64,000 nt of DNA from Branchiostoma floridae (GCF_000003815.2 NW_023365713.1:58252-122251); one strand, 5' to 3'. Positions 11,401 through 21,730 are shown, counted from the stretch's first letter. Notes: generated by a model from the sequence alone, not told the origin. Numbers and translations: made by a program.

Positions 11401-14400
11401 AGATGTTTGAACGCCTTTTCAACAACCTCGGTGGAGCAGCAAGCTCGGACTCAGCAACGGGCAACGTCGAGAACATCAACGTGGACTGTGGCAACTCTGC
11501 CCGATCATCAGCAACCACAAACACCCGATCTGGCCCTGGCTTCGTCGTGCAGTTTGATGTCGTCGCCGTTAGCACCCTGCCATCTGATCAGGTCACTCAG
11601 GCTGATCAGCCCGCCCTCGTGTTCCTGCTTGGAAACACAGCCCGCGAAATTCAAGGCAAGATCGCCTCCGGAGAATTCAGGTATATCTGATATTCAACCG
11701 TCCAACTGTTGCCTTCTGCAAATATCTTCCTCATGCCACTTTGTAATGTGCTTGTGGTAATTATGTATATAATTTGCTTGATGTACCAATGCATTCTGTA
11801 TATAACAATACATTACAACATGTTGCTGCAGCATGACAATTGACGGTAGAAGCGCAGAAGGAGAATCTTTTGCCGTGACAGCCCCACCAACATTTGAAGC
11901 TGACTGCCAAGATGGGCAAATGACAGTGATTGAGAACTTCTCAGCTTACTGCCGTGAGTATCTACTTTCTTCTTGTGACAAGAATGTAATATTTGTGGTC
12001 TAACATACATCGACCTAAACATCAATGGCAAGTATTCACAGGCTGTTAATAACAATTCTTTTTCTTTCAATCACAGTTGACTGTCCGAGGGGAACCTATA
12101 AGTCTGCAAACAGCACCACCTGTATGAAATGTGACTACCAGGAGTACCAGGACGAGGAGGGACAGTCTTCCTGCAAGTCTTGTCCTGCTGGAACAAACGC
12201 CGTCTTCAGAGGGGCTAAGAACATCACGGACTGTATTCCCCGTAAGTAGTCAGTTTGACCTTCTTTTTAATGTTTAACACTCATAAATGTTGAAGCCAAT
12301 GCATATACTAAAATTTTCATACTTTTTTTTCTATTTTCGCTGCCCAGAATGTTTTGGAGGTGAAGCACCTTGTGCAGACTGCCACCTGGTCAGTGGAAAA
12401 TTCCGCTGTAAGGTAAGTGTCACTTATTACTCTGAACCAAAATACATCTAGATTACTTATATCAGCCTGCATTACTCAGGAAGCTCCAATAAAGTAAACT
12501 CATCACAATATCATATATATATTCAGTCAGTGAATCCATAGCCCCTTGGTCTTGAATCTTTGCCTTGCTTTCAGAAAATTTTACCAATAATATCTGTAAC
12601 TTTAAAAAGCTGATTCGATGTGTGTATTTCTTTGTACCAGTGTGCCACTGGCTGGGCAGGCTCCAGTGATGGCCTGGTCTGTGGACGTGATGACGACATG
12701 GACGGCTTCTCTGATGTCTCCATCTCATGTGGGAATGAGACCTGTGTCATTGTAAGTAAAATGCAATTAATGATGGCCAGTAAATGACGATGCTGCATTA
12801 TACGTTGTGGGATACTGCCACTGTAATTGTTAACACAGAAATTGACTTTTCAAGTCCAGGCCTTTCAACTTGGTGTACCGGTAATGTAATTATGCTAGGG
12901 AACAGTCCCCGCGTTTTTATCATTACATAACGAGAGCTATCTGGGCCAATGAATTTTTCGCGACTAGCTATGCATGGTTTGTCGGTGGTATAGTCCATCT
13001 AGGGCTTGAGCCATAGTCTTCCCCATATTATCCGTTTTGTCATACGACATATTTCTTATTTCCAGGACAACTGCCCTGGTGTCTACAACCCTGACCAGCC
13101 GGACATGGACCATGATGGGAAAGGAGACGTTTGTGACGAGGACATTGACGGTGATGGAGTCCTGAACAACGAGGTAACTACCATAAAACACTTGTTCACT
13201 TTAATTCTCCAGGTAAACTATATCCGTTGCTCTTAAAACAATTGTAACAACTAACAACTGTAAGATTTTCAGGCTATTTCAATTTGAAATCATCGTCTGG
13301 CAAGTCTATATCCCTAAATATCCTCTTTTAAAAATGGATATATAGGGTACCCCGCGGTTAAAGGTGAACTAGTGTTTCATACAATGGTCACTTGCCTCTC
13401 CTTGTCCATAGTATCATCCATATATCGTAAAGCAAATGAGCATATCAGTTACATGTGCAATCTAAACTAATACATGCCCCGAATACAATGTTAATTTAGA
13501 CGAGTCGACCACATGGAATGCAGCTTAAATCATTTATAATGACCTTTTGAAATGGTGCATATTTGACAACATGGCTCTGTTATTCCAGGACAACTGCCCT
13601 CTGGTCCCCAACCCTGACCAGATCGACTCGGACGGTGATGGAGTTGGCAGCATGTGTGACAACTGTGTCTCCACACCCAACCCTGACCAGGCCAACAGTG
13701 ACGACACCGAGGCTGGGGATGCATGTGAGGCAACTCTGCAGGAAGATATTGGTGAGTCAATGTATTCCAGAACTGGCTAGACCAGTAGTACTGTTTACAT
13801 AGCTCTTATGTAAACTGAATGTTTACATAACTCTTATATAAACTCCTGATGTTGTCCTATCTTTTGCCATCCATATTAAAGTTGCCTGTAGTACACTCTA
13901 ACGTAAACCATATCAATCAGTTTTAGCAGTATAGAAATATATTTTACTGACAAATACCACCAACATCTATTTAGCATTTATCATTTTGATTCAAATACAA
14001 ATAACACACATTGAAAGCTAACCCATTACCACTATGACAAAGGTCATGAGGACAACAGAATATGTGAGTGACTATAGACGATTATGATTATACTTCTTTA
14101 GTGGACTTCTATAATGTGTATAAGGTAAAGTGGGCCATGGGATTGTGTAGGTAATTGAAGCAACATTCTATTCTAGGTAGGTTAGTCGCAAACTGTTCAT
14201 TGTTATTCATCACACAGATAACTTTTTTTGTGGATGCTTTGTTTCAGGGGCTAGAGATGCTCTTGGATAATGCAATTTTACTTAGTTCCTGTGTATCATT
14301 CAAGTAAGGAAGAGGATGCCGAAGCCAGGGTTCTTTTTTTTAACTTCAAATGGAAGTACAATCCTTTTATTTTTGTCTCCCACAGCTAAACTCTGCGAGA

Positions 14401-14561
14401 ATGAGCCTGACGGAACCTATCTTTCTCATCCTCGCGACTGCTCCATGTACGTGCAGTGTCACCAGACGGGACATGATGCCGTGATCAGCTGTCCCACGAG
14501 CACCCGTTGGAGCCAGGAACTGCTGACTTGTGCCAGCTCGGATCTGGTCACTTGTGATTAG
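3005..14561 (+). CDS. Gene 1: secreted PLAT-like/Sushi/EGF/GCC2/TSP3/CBM14 mosaic protein (19 coding exons)
   Basis: Hand-spliced exons are 3005-3043, 4237-4288, 5045-5173, 7383-7463, 7752-7931, 8815-8931, 9152-9268, 9613-9750, 10010-10138, 10268-10381, 10724-10948, 11308-11680, 11832-11953, 12077-12241, 12348-12412, 12641-12751, 13066-13173, 13589-13751 and 14386-14561. They total 2604 nt, one open frame of 867 residues plus stop. Domain order is signal peptide, PLAT-like segment, Sushi, five EGFs, Sushi, SVEP1-like linker, GCC2/GCC3, thrombospondin EGF plus type 3 repeats, CBM14. The product is probably secreted and calcium-binding with a chitin-binding C-terminus. No transmembrane segment follows the signal peptide. 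From exon 9613 onward every exon matches genes 2-4 in order and phase. The first four exons have no paralogue here and are least certain; the 5173-to-7383 junction was chosen as the only frame-consistent pairing found. Introns show only the repeats listed separately. Confidence 0.85.
5045..7463 (+). CDS. Gene 1 PLAT-like N-terminal segment (two exons)
   Basis: Exon 5045-5173 encodes [19 protein letters not shown] and then ITLRL, a strand-GTGA-strand pattern like the start of PLAT/LH2 beta-sandwich domains, and ends in a CGFDCG motif. Exon 7383-7463 adds about 27 residues including [13 protein letters not shown] full PLAT domain is usually ~110 residues; only about 70 are seen, so it may be divergent, incomplete, or an exon may be missing between 5173 and 7383. 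A later donor (GTAATT at 5196) exists but leads to stops with either acceptor tested. No paralogue in the window has this head. Confidence 0.45.
5196..7375. other. Long gene 1 intron without recognisable exons
   Basis: This 2.2-kb stretch is AT-rich, especially 6300-6560. It holds a perfect 13-bp inverted repeat at 5844-5856/5870-5882 (CACGGCGATGGTA) within a GC-rich island (5800-5950). A 97-codon antisense ORF (5303-5596) has no recognisable motif. I see no further exon, but a missing small exon cannot be excluded. Confidence 0.4.
7217..7330 (+). repeat. Polypyrimidine (CT-rich) low-complexity tract
   Basis: About 110 bp of CT-rich sequence with CTCTGTCTCT and TCTGTCTGTCTG motifs lies within the intron before the 7383 exon. 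It is a degenerate simple repeat. Confidence 0.8.
7752..7931 (+). CDS. Gene 1 N-terminal Sushi/CCP exon
   Basis: This phase 1-1 exon encodes a complement control protein module: [15 protein letters not shown] at the start, RCNPGYEL in the middle and VTCSG at the end, with four cysteines in Sushi spacing. Acceptor TTTCATTTCAG and donor GTAATG flank it. It is specific to gene 1 here, unlike the shared Sushi exon nearer the C-terminus. Two microsatellites lie directly downstream. Confidence 0.85.
7991..8061 (+). repeat. (CA)n microsatellite
   Basis: About 70 bp of nearly perfect CA dinucleotide repeat with a single AAA interruption, starting ~60 bp downstream of the Sushi exon donor. Confidence 0.98.
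8327..8421 (+). repeat. (AT)n-(GT)n compound microsatellite
   Basis: About 70 bp of pure AT/TA repeat runs into a short GT repeat (8398-8413). It is self-complementary and could form a cruciform. Confidence 0.98.
8815..8931 (+). CDS. Gene 1 EGF exon, tandem copy 1
   Basis: This phase 1-1 exon encodes [19 protein letters not shown] and then a YRCDC...GYMGVNCE end, a classic six-cysteine EGF with a DxNEC-like calcium-binding start. It resembles the gene 3 exon at 45176-45289. Confidence 0.93.
9152..9268 (+). CDS. Gene 1 EGF exon, tandem copy 2
   Basis: Identical at every nucleotide to the exon at 8815-8931 and in the same phase, so both can be included without a frame change. They could be used together or one at a time. 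Confidence 0.92.
9613..10381 (+). CDS. Gene 1 shared EGF trio (three exons)
   Basis: Exons 9613-9750, 10010-10138 and 10268-10381 (138, 129 and 114 nt, all phase 1-1) encode three EGF modules. The first two start DVDEC and DIDEC and carry GSYSC/GSYRC, marks of calcium-binding EGFs. The third ([16 protein letters not shown]) is a non-calcium type. The same three exons with the same lengths occur in gene 2 (30154-30913) and gene 3 (43993-44737); the last two occur in gene 4. Confidence 0.93.
10724..10948 (+). CDS. Gene 1 shared Sushi exon
   Basis: This 225-nt phase 1-1 exon encodes a cysteine-rich Sushi module from [17 protein letters not shown] to EDAPWPDCS. It has eight cysteines, more than the usual four, with FCTVACN in the middle. 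The form ending [14 protein letters not shown] matches gene 3 rather than genes 2 and 4. Confidence 0.92.
11308..11953 (+). CDS. Gene 1 SVEP1-like linker domain (two exons)
   Basis: Exons 11308-11680 (phase 1 to 2) and 11832-11953 (phase 2 to 1) encode ~165 residues between Sushi and GCC2. Landmarks are [16 protein letters not shown], a helix-like [35 protein letters not shown] and ENFSAYC. From memory of the family, SVEP1/Polydom has a comparable segment in the same place (a cysteine after an aromatic-rich strand, a helix, then strands before the GCC2 repeats). The exact relationship needs a profile search. Together the exons form a symmetric 1-1 cassette. Confidence 0.85.
12077..12241 (+). 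CDS. Gene 1 GCC2/GCC3 (ephrin-receptor-like) exon
   Basis: This 165-nt phase 1-1 exon encodes [28 protein letters not shown] and CPAGTNAV, the cysteine pattern of the GCC2/GCC3 module found in SVEP1, SCUBE and Eph-type ectodomains. It is highly conserved across the four genes. Confidence 0.93.
12348..13751 (+). CDS. Gene 1 thrombospondin block: last EGF plus type 3 calcium repeats (four exons)
   Basis: Exons are 12348-12412, 12641-12751, 13066-13173 and 13589-13751. The first two encode a thrombospondin-type EGF ([20 protein letters not shown], then [14 protein letters not shown]) running into GRDDDMDGF. The last two encode type 3 repeats with [40 protein letters not shown] and [11 protein letters not shown] motifs, which bind calcium. 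Thrombospondins usually carry about 13 such aspartate-rich repeats; here only about three to four remain. The block enters and leaves in phase 1 while its internal junctions are phase 0. Confidence 0.93.
14386..14561 (+). CDS. Gene 1 C-terminal CBM14 (peritrophin-A) chitin-binding exon
   Basis: The exon encodes [20 protein letters not shown], then VQCHQTG, a DAVISCP segment, WSQELLTC and a final TCD before TAG at 14559. The six-cysteine spacing with conserved aromatics is typical of type-2 chitin-binding domains. The donor follows only 5 nt after the stop. Confidence 0.93.
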
Positions 14562-14932
14562 CAACGGTAGGTGTTTGATCCAGTGTTTGAGGGAATAACT
14601 TGTTAAATCTTACAATAATTGTGCTGTCAAATGTTTAACGATAAAGGACCAAAAATCAATATATAACCTATTAATTCATTTCAACATTCATGGCCGTAGG
14701 CTAATTGCAAAGGTAAAAAGTGTCTACAATTGCCAGAAACCAAAACTTAAAAATGTTATTTTTCAATACCATTATTGTTTGTGTACACATCTTTGAATTG
14801 TTTAATGGAATAATATTATTTTTCTTACCTAATTACATTCTATTTGTCTTTTTATGTACCTTCCTGTTCTGACTGGATGACAGTATTTATACATTTTTTA
14901 ATTTTTTTTTTTCAATTTACAGACGAACCCAA

Positions 14933-15110
14933 CAAGACGGACGAACCCAAAACCCAAACGGACACACGAGAAAAGCAACTATCTGCATCTTAGCTTATCT
15001 TTCAGCTTTAGTACAAAGACGCAACGCTACGAAGGCAACCAGAAAAACTGCAACGGCTCGCTCGCTTGTTTTTCCTTCAAATGTTAATAAAGAGCTTAAC
15101 GATAAAATCT
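14933..15110 (+). other. Gene 1 3'UTR exon with poly(A) signal
   Basis: The acceptor TTTACAG at 14926-14932 is followed by a segment rich in ACGAACCCAA motifs and homologous to the 3'UTR exons of the other three genes. AATAAA lies at 15086-15091. Cleavage is expected about 15-20 nt later. Confidence 0.75.
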
Positions 15111-15255
15111 CAAATCTTCCTCTTCGTGTCATTATTGTTTTCACAAATTTCTTGATAAGATAATACACAACCTGGCACATTTTGCACATCACATGCTCCA
15201 ATCTCGAGCAAATTTTCAACTTTGTTATCCTGTCAGTCTCATGTTAGTACTTAAG

Positions 15256-15846
15256 CCCCCTTCACACGAGAGCACGAATGAGCCGGAATGCCGTCCGAAT
15301 GAATTTTTTTTTTCTATTCGTGGCAATTCCTCGCAATTCGTACTGTATTCTAAACATTCTTACTGCATTCGAGATATTCGTCTCCGTTCTTTTGGCTGGC
15401 TCGAAAGTTTTTGACATGTTAAAAACTGTCGAGGTGCATTCGAATTGGAGAAATATCGAAAGGCATTCGTAGTGGATTCTTAATGTATTCTAACTATTCT
15501 GACTGCAGTCTGACCGCATTCTACGGCATTCTAACATTAGTCGAAACATTCTTATCTCATTCGATGGAGAACCGAAACGGCAAGCCACCTCGAATCCTGC
15601 CAGAATGTGGCCGAAAGAATATTTCGAATGCCGTAAGAATGTCTAGAATGTACTACGAATTCACAGGAATAGACAAGAATTTTCATTCTGACGGCATTCC
15701 GGCTCATTCCTTCTCGTGTGAAGGGGATTTAAGGCCCATTTGGAATTCCCACCCGAATGGCCCCGAATTGTGACACGAAGTTTGCAAATACTTCATTCTG
15801 GCTGGTTCGGCTTGATTCGTGCTAATTCGATTTCCGTGTGAAGGCC
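15256..15846. repeat. GAATG-rich inverted-repeat element, copy 1
   Basis: CCCTTCACACGAGAGCACG at about 15257 and AATGAGCCGGAATGCCGT reappear inverted at about 15690-15727, and a further inverted CGTGTGAAGGCCC end lies at 15834-15846. The interior is a degenerate mass of GAATG/CATTC motifs. The structure suggests a non-autonomous DNA element; no transposase is visible. Confidence 0.7.
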
Positions 15847-15884
15847 CTATTATGTTGGGAATGTACATTGCCTCCCATCAGAAA

Positions 15885-16350
15885 AGATGTCTGTAAGTCA
15901 CATGTTCCAAAATAGGTTCGTGAAAACTGCTCAAAGGTTGTATTTCATTGAATGCAAAGACGACAGTGGCCACATACGTGATGCCCAAAACGTGGGTAAA
16001 CATTGTAAAGACATTTGGAACATCTCTTTCACTAACAGTGGACCCTGTCATTTCGTTGCACGATGCAAGGTTTTGCAAACCCTTGTCAACTAGGATGCAT
16101 ATGACAAGGGCCATGAGCGACTGGAAGCGCCATTGGCGAAATAATTCCAAATTACACAAGGGAAGGTCGAACTTGATAGTGCTTGATGTGGTTCTGGACC
16201 TAACAATATGATTTTGTCCGACTTTACTATGTAACTATATTCAGCAGCTTGTAGTTTGGCATTATTTCGCTAATGGCGCTTCCAGTACACTCATGGTCCT
16301 TGTCACCCTAGTTAAGAGGTGTTTACAAAACCTTTCGTGGAACGTGTAAA
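15885..16350. repeat. Diverged satellite units with an internal inverted pair
   Basis: The first half resembles the ~155-bp satellite unit of 18.4-19.7 kb (TGCTCAAAGGTTG, GACAGTGGCCACATAC). The segment at about 16065-16150 (CTGGAAGCGCCATTGGCGAA) returns inverted at about 16255-16340, so this is a foldback arrangement of the family. Confidence 0.6.
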
Positions 16351-16792
16351 AATATGAAAGGGATTCTTGTACCACAATGCTAGTTAATTTGTAAAGATTG
16401 TTAATTCTTTTATGTCTAGATTTTAATCCGATCGCTGTCGAATTTTAAAAGTTGCATTTATGCATCAATGTTTAACGTCAATTGTATCACAGTCAAACGA
16501 TGCTGTAACTGATAGCGCATTTCATGTTTATTTTGTATCTCGTATTGAATATCACATGCCGATTCATTCAGAATTAAAGCTGAATCTGAAAAAAAGCTTT
16601 ATCACACTTAAAGTATTTTATGAGATTCAAGAATTCTTCCACGGACAATATAAAATGTGATAACACTACCTCCATCTTTTTTCATTAGATAGATATCTAA
16701 GAATCATTTTCCCGAGACAGAGTACACTTCTGGCTAAAAAATGTGGCATAAAATTTCTGCCCATCAAAGTCAAAGTATAGTAATCGTAATCT

Positions 16793-16969
16793 CCAAGCAG
16801 ATCCTACGGTAGCATAAGATAGTATGGAAAGCTGGCAGAGGAGTGAAGCTGACTTAGGAGTGTGTTTTGCTACCGGGGCATGCTACATGCACATGGCCAC
16901 CTCTTGGCTGACTACACTCCTTGGCCAGTTTGGTACTATCTTATGCCATTGTAGGATCTGCTTGAATAT
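16793..16969. repeat. Long imperfect hairpin (MITE-like)
   Basis: AGCAGATCCTAC, GCATAAGATAGTA and GAGGAGTG at about 16796-16845 return as reverse complements at about 16915-16967. A ~50-bp imperfect stem encloses a ~70-nt loop. No ORF. Confidence 0.7.
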
Positions 16970-18389
16970 ATAATATTATAGTAATCGCGCTTTTGCAGAG
17001 TTGTAAATGAAGTGCCCTAATCTAAAAAGTGTTTTTTTTTTGTAAAATGTAATGGAATATGAGTTCAAAACTAGTAACATAAGCAACTGTTAGTGTTTCT
17101 ACCGAATGAAAGATATTGGCACTCATTTTTGAAAATAATCATTTTTATCAGCAATATAACACTTAAGTCACTCTTTAGTTGTGGTATATGTATACATTTT
17201 ATTGATATATACAATCTAGAACATATATGACATTAGCATCGTTATACTTTTTTAAATGTAATACAATTCAAAATTTGCCAGGATGACAGGGGTCACATGC
17301 TGCAAGCATCTGGATTCTGTCATATATTGCTATATTATGTCGATAGGTTTGTAAACATTGATCAAATATTAAATTTATTCAATACTAGGGTGACAGTGGT
17401 CGCATACTTGAAACACAGGACGGAGGTCACGGCGGTCGGTTGCTAGGGTATTCTTTCCCGTTGCTATGCGCGTTCGACAGAGTATCGGGTTACTGGAGGC
17501 CTAGTCTTGGCTACTCGTAATATATTTGAAAATAAACAAAATGTTTTGGCAAGGAAAATGTTTTCAAAATAAGGGTAAATTAGTAATTTTACATACTTTG
17601 AATCTTGTCGTTTTAATTTAAATAGGTGTTTTGTTTCGATGCTGCTCAAAAAGACGATCTTTTTCTGTTTTCAGGAAGGCCTTATATTTGACCAAACTCT
17701 TGATAAGATGGGCCGCATGTGTCATCGAAAATTCTCGATTTTTCTATTTTTCGTCATCTATGAGGAAAATAAAATTTTTTGTGTTTGGGATCTTTAAATT
17801 TTTGATTTCAAGCAAAGTTACAGTCGAAAATATGCCAAAAAATTGCATTTTTCGCACTTAATTACCAATAATTCAAAATCGAAGGCATTTTCTAAAAATC
17901 CCCAAAACAGAAATCTCGGGAATACCATTGCGGTCATTTTGAGCCGTCAATGAGTTAATTTGGACTCTTCTTGGTCGCGATCTTAAACGATGTTTGCACG
18001 CATGTCATACCGCACGGATAGCAGAAGGGTGTAATTGATACCGACGTAAACAACACGTATAATAGTCAAGGTCACCAACACAAACGTCAGTAGCTTTGTT
18101 AAATATAACAAGTCCCAAACAAAGTAATATCATGGATGTACTGTCCAGAAAATTGTTTATATTTATATAGTGAAAAACTATCTTTTTTGGCTAATTCAAG
18201 GTAGTTGAGGAAGAAAGGCCAGACAGCAGTGTTTACCGGCAACGACCGCCGATGACCCCAAATAGAACACGGGTTCGGTTCGAATTACGTCAGATGGAAC
18301 ATCGTGGAACGAGGTTCCAATTCGGCTAGACATGGAAGGTTTTGAGCCCGTATTTGACCACCGTGGGTACATATTATGAAAACATTTGT
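16970..18389. other. AT-rich intergenic stretch
   Basis: No exon, RNA gene or clear element is visible. A diverged satellite-like fragment (17280-17420: GGATGACAGGGGTCACAT, CTGGATTCTGTCATAT) and one starting near 18270 are present. The rest is unassigned. Confidence 0.5.
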
Positions 18390-19690
18390 AATCTTTGGTA
18401 TCGGAACTCCTGGATCCTGTAATATTGCTAGACGTTCCACAATAGTTTTGTAAACAACGCTCAAAGATTCAATTTTAGTGAATGCAAGGATGGCAAGGAC
18501 CGCATGATCGATATCCAGGACGCAGGCCCATATTTTAACCATGTTTATGTTATAAGCAAGTATCTGAATCTTAACACTACACGTTCCACAATAGGTCTGC
18601 AAACGCCGTTCAAAGGTCGAATTTTATGGAACACTAGGGTGACATCCATGCCACATACATCTAGGATGCAGGCCCAAATTCTTAAGCAATTTGTAACCTT
18701 TTTGTACTACAAACATATGGATTCTGACATATCATCCCATGTTCTATAATGGCTTTGTAAACACCTTTCAAAGGTTGAATTTTATTGCATAGCAGGATGA
18801 TAGTGGCCACATACTTGAAAACCAGGACGCAAGTCCATACTATAAAACAATTTGTAACTTTATGTATCGTAAACCTCTCGATCCTATCATATGACGAAAC
18901 GTTTGACAACAGGTTTGCAAACACCGCTCAAAGGTTGTGTTTTATTGAATACAAGGATGACAAGGGTCCCATACATGATATCCAGGACGCAGGCACATAT
19001 CATAAAGTAATCCGTTACCTTTTTTGGCACCGCAAACATCTGGATTCAGACATATCATTCCATGCTCTCTAGCAGGCTCGCAAATACATTTCAAAGGTTG
19101 AATTTTATTGCATAGTAGGATGATAGTGGCTACATACTTGAAATCCAGGACGTAGGTCCACATTATAAAACAATTCATCGTAAACCGCTTGATCCTGTCA
19201 AATGACGAAACGTTCGACAATAGGTTTGCAAACACTGCCCAAAAATGGAAAGGGCCCAATACTTGATATCTAGGACGCAGGCACATATGATAAACCAATT
19301 TGTAACCTTTTGCATCGCAAACATCTTGATCCTGTCATATGAAACATTCTACAATAGATCTGTACACAGATCTCAAAAATTGAATTATATTGCATACTAG
19401 AATCGTCGTGCCCACATACTTCACATCCAGGACGAAGGATCAAATTATAAAAACATTTGTAACATTTTGTATTGCAAACATCTGGATCCTTTCATATGGT
19501 TACACATTCCTCAATAGCTTTGTAAATTTCACTCAAATGCTGGATTTTATTGAATACCAGGAAGGCAAGGGCCCCATACTTGATATCCAGGACGCATGGC
19601 CATATTATAAAGCAATTTGTAACCTTTTGTATTAACAACATCTGGAACCTGTCATATCGTTACATGTTCCACAACAGCTTGGTAAACTGC
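18390..19690 (+). repeat. ~155-bp satellite array upstream of gene 2
   Basis: About eight diverged units carry the landmarks GATATCCAGGACGCAGGC, a TTGTAACCTTTTG segment, CTGGATCCTGTCATAT, GTTCCACAATAGGTTTG and CTCAAAGGTTGAATTTTATT. Units start near 18487, 18636, 18795, 18955, 19118, 19248, 19400 and 19557, a spacing of 130-163 bp. It ends ~370 bp before the gene 2 TATA box. The inverted counterpart lies upstream of gene 3. Confidence 0.88.
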
Positions 19691-20029
19691 AACCACTAAT
19701 TGGAACATTTACATTTAACGGTCAACTTCTATGAAAAACTAGCAAATTTCTTCATCTGTCATATCCAGGACATAGATGTTTTTTATTTCCATGCTACAAA
19801 ATGTATCAAAACGGTTCTACGTCTTCCTTTCCGTTCGCTTCATAATTAAGAATTCCATTCGTCGTTATTATGCAACGTCGTTCGTGGTTGACAACATGAC
19901 AATGTTATTGAAAACAATTAGTGCTAATAAGTGTTTGTAAATTTTCCTCAACGTTAGAGGATGAAAAATGCAAGACGTTTACCAATATGTGACCACTTAT
20001 CTTTGAAGATGTTAGCAAATGCTTTTACC

Positions 20030-20146
20030 CTTCCGGCGACATTTCCTTCTGATAAGTATAAAGAAGCGCGCGGTTTTACTCCAACAGCAGGAGGCTCGGT
20101 GAGAGCCACGCGACACGGTCTACGACAACGTCTGCAAAGAAGTGAG
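20030..20146 (+). promoter_or_regulatory. Putative gene 2 promoter and non-coding first exon
   Basis: TATAAA at 20057-20062 precedes CTCCAACAGCAGG (start expected near 20088) and the hairpin GGCTC-GGTGA-GAGCC at 20093-20107. A GTAAGA donor follows at 20147. Over a ~40-bp core the segment is identical to the gene 3 counterpart. Upstream it also shares a CCGG(C/A)GACATTTCC motif and a TTCTGAT(A/G)AG motif with gene 3. The exon would splice to an acceptor at 23673, 14 nt before the ATG. Confidence 0.7.
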
Positions 20147-21194
20147 GTAAGAAAGTTTCTATCTTTTTTATACATTTGATACCTTTTGGCCGCTCTTGAT
20201 TTTACTGTTATTCAGTTCTTGATGTGTGCTTTGTCCAGAATCCTGTATTTGCAAATGAATGGATGTATTTCAATGTACTTTTCCAGTATTGTACCACATT
20301 ATTGTGCCGCCTACACTTCCTTTAGCAAATTTTCCAGTACCTAACCATGTTGTTGTTGAGAAAAGGAACTCTCTTGTTACGTATTGAAGCGGTGGTTGTC
20401 TCCTAGTTCCTGGATTCGTTTAGATTTGAAATAAGCTAGTTTTTCGTTCATTTGTAGCCCACAACTTTTTTTTAAAAATTGTGCTAGTTCAAATGACAAT
20501 GTCCACTTTTGAGGTGACGAAGTTCTCGCTCCGTTCTAAAATTGCGGATGAAATACAGTCTTGTACTGGTGTAAGAGGTCCCATTTATCTATAAATCAAA
20601 GATATACCCCATATTAGACTTGCTATCTTGTTTCCTTGATTTTCTCCTGGCTATAACTGGTATGTATGCCTGTTGAAGTTTAGTCTCTCATCCACCATGT
20701 TTACGAGATCCATCTTTTATTGTCTAGGGTAATGTCTTGTCAGATACAAATGACCCCTATCTCGTCTGATCTTGTAAATCTTTTGCATCCAGGCATGTTC
20801 AATGATAACATATTGTAAAGTACCATGAGCGCAGGGACATCTATGGTTGGTTGCTATTGGTTCAAATGTACAACTGTATCATATGTACCCCGGTTTCGGT
20901 ATACTCAGCTTCGCTTGCATGCGACATTGTGTCGTTATGCACTACCACGAAAGGTTTATCATCGGCATTGTCTCGTGGCCAATTAAAGTTCATGTTAGAT
21001 CAAGCCTCCGTTACCGTCTGTGGGTTACGGTGTCTCATGTGGCTACTCAAGCCCAGGGCAGTGCGGAAAAGTCTGGAACACTTATTAGTACAGGGCAGGG
21101 AATCGAAGGTGGTGAGCGAGGGAGGAGGAGCCGATTTTTACGCTGCTGTATGCCAATATCACATATCAATGCTAAGCGTTGGGCCACTTCACAA

Positions 21195-21730
21195 GTCAGC
21201 CAGAATGAGCCGTAAAGCCGTCAGAATGAAAATTCTTTTCTATTCCAGGAAGTTTGTAGCGTATTCTAGAAATTGTCATTGTATTCCGGCTATTTGTGCC
21301 TGTGCTTTTGGCTGGTGCGAATGTTTTTGACATGCTCATAAAAAAACTATAGATGTGCATTTGAAGTGGAAAAATATCGAATGACATTCATGTTCTAAAT
21401 ACAGTATGACCGCATTCTACGGCATTCCAACATTATTCGACACATTCGGATCTCATTCGATGGAGAAACGAAACGGCAAGCCACTTCCTGCCAGAATGTG
21501 ACCAAAAGAATATCTGGAATGCAGTGAGAATGTATAGAATGCATTACAAATACCCAAGAGTAGACAAAGGATAGTTATTCTGACGGCATTTTGGCTCATT
21601 CTTTCTCGTGTGAAGGGGATAGAAGGTCCATTTGGAATTCCCGCCCGAAGTGGCACGCATTTTGCACATTATTCGTTCCGGCTGGTTCTGCTTGATTCTT
21701 GATAATTCTGTTTCAGTATGAACGCCCTAT
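21195..21730. repeat. GAATG-rich inverted-repeat element, copy 2
   Basis: Shares the AATGAGCC(G)...GCCGTCAGAATGAA start, the ACGGCAAGCCACTTCCTGCC interior and the CTCGTGTGAAGGGGAT end with copy 1 at 15256-15846. The 5' terminus is degraded (CACTTCACAAGTC). Confidence 0.7.

Noticed and set aside
20851-21330. 159-codon plus-strand ORF
   Set aside because: It overlaps the GAATG inverted-repeat element, shows no domain, and a second long frame overlaps it; most likely chance.
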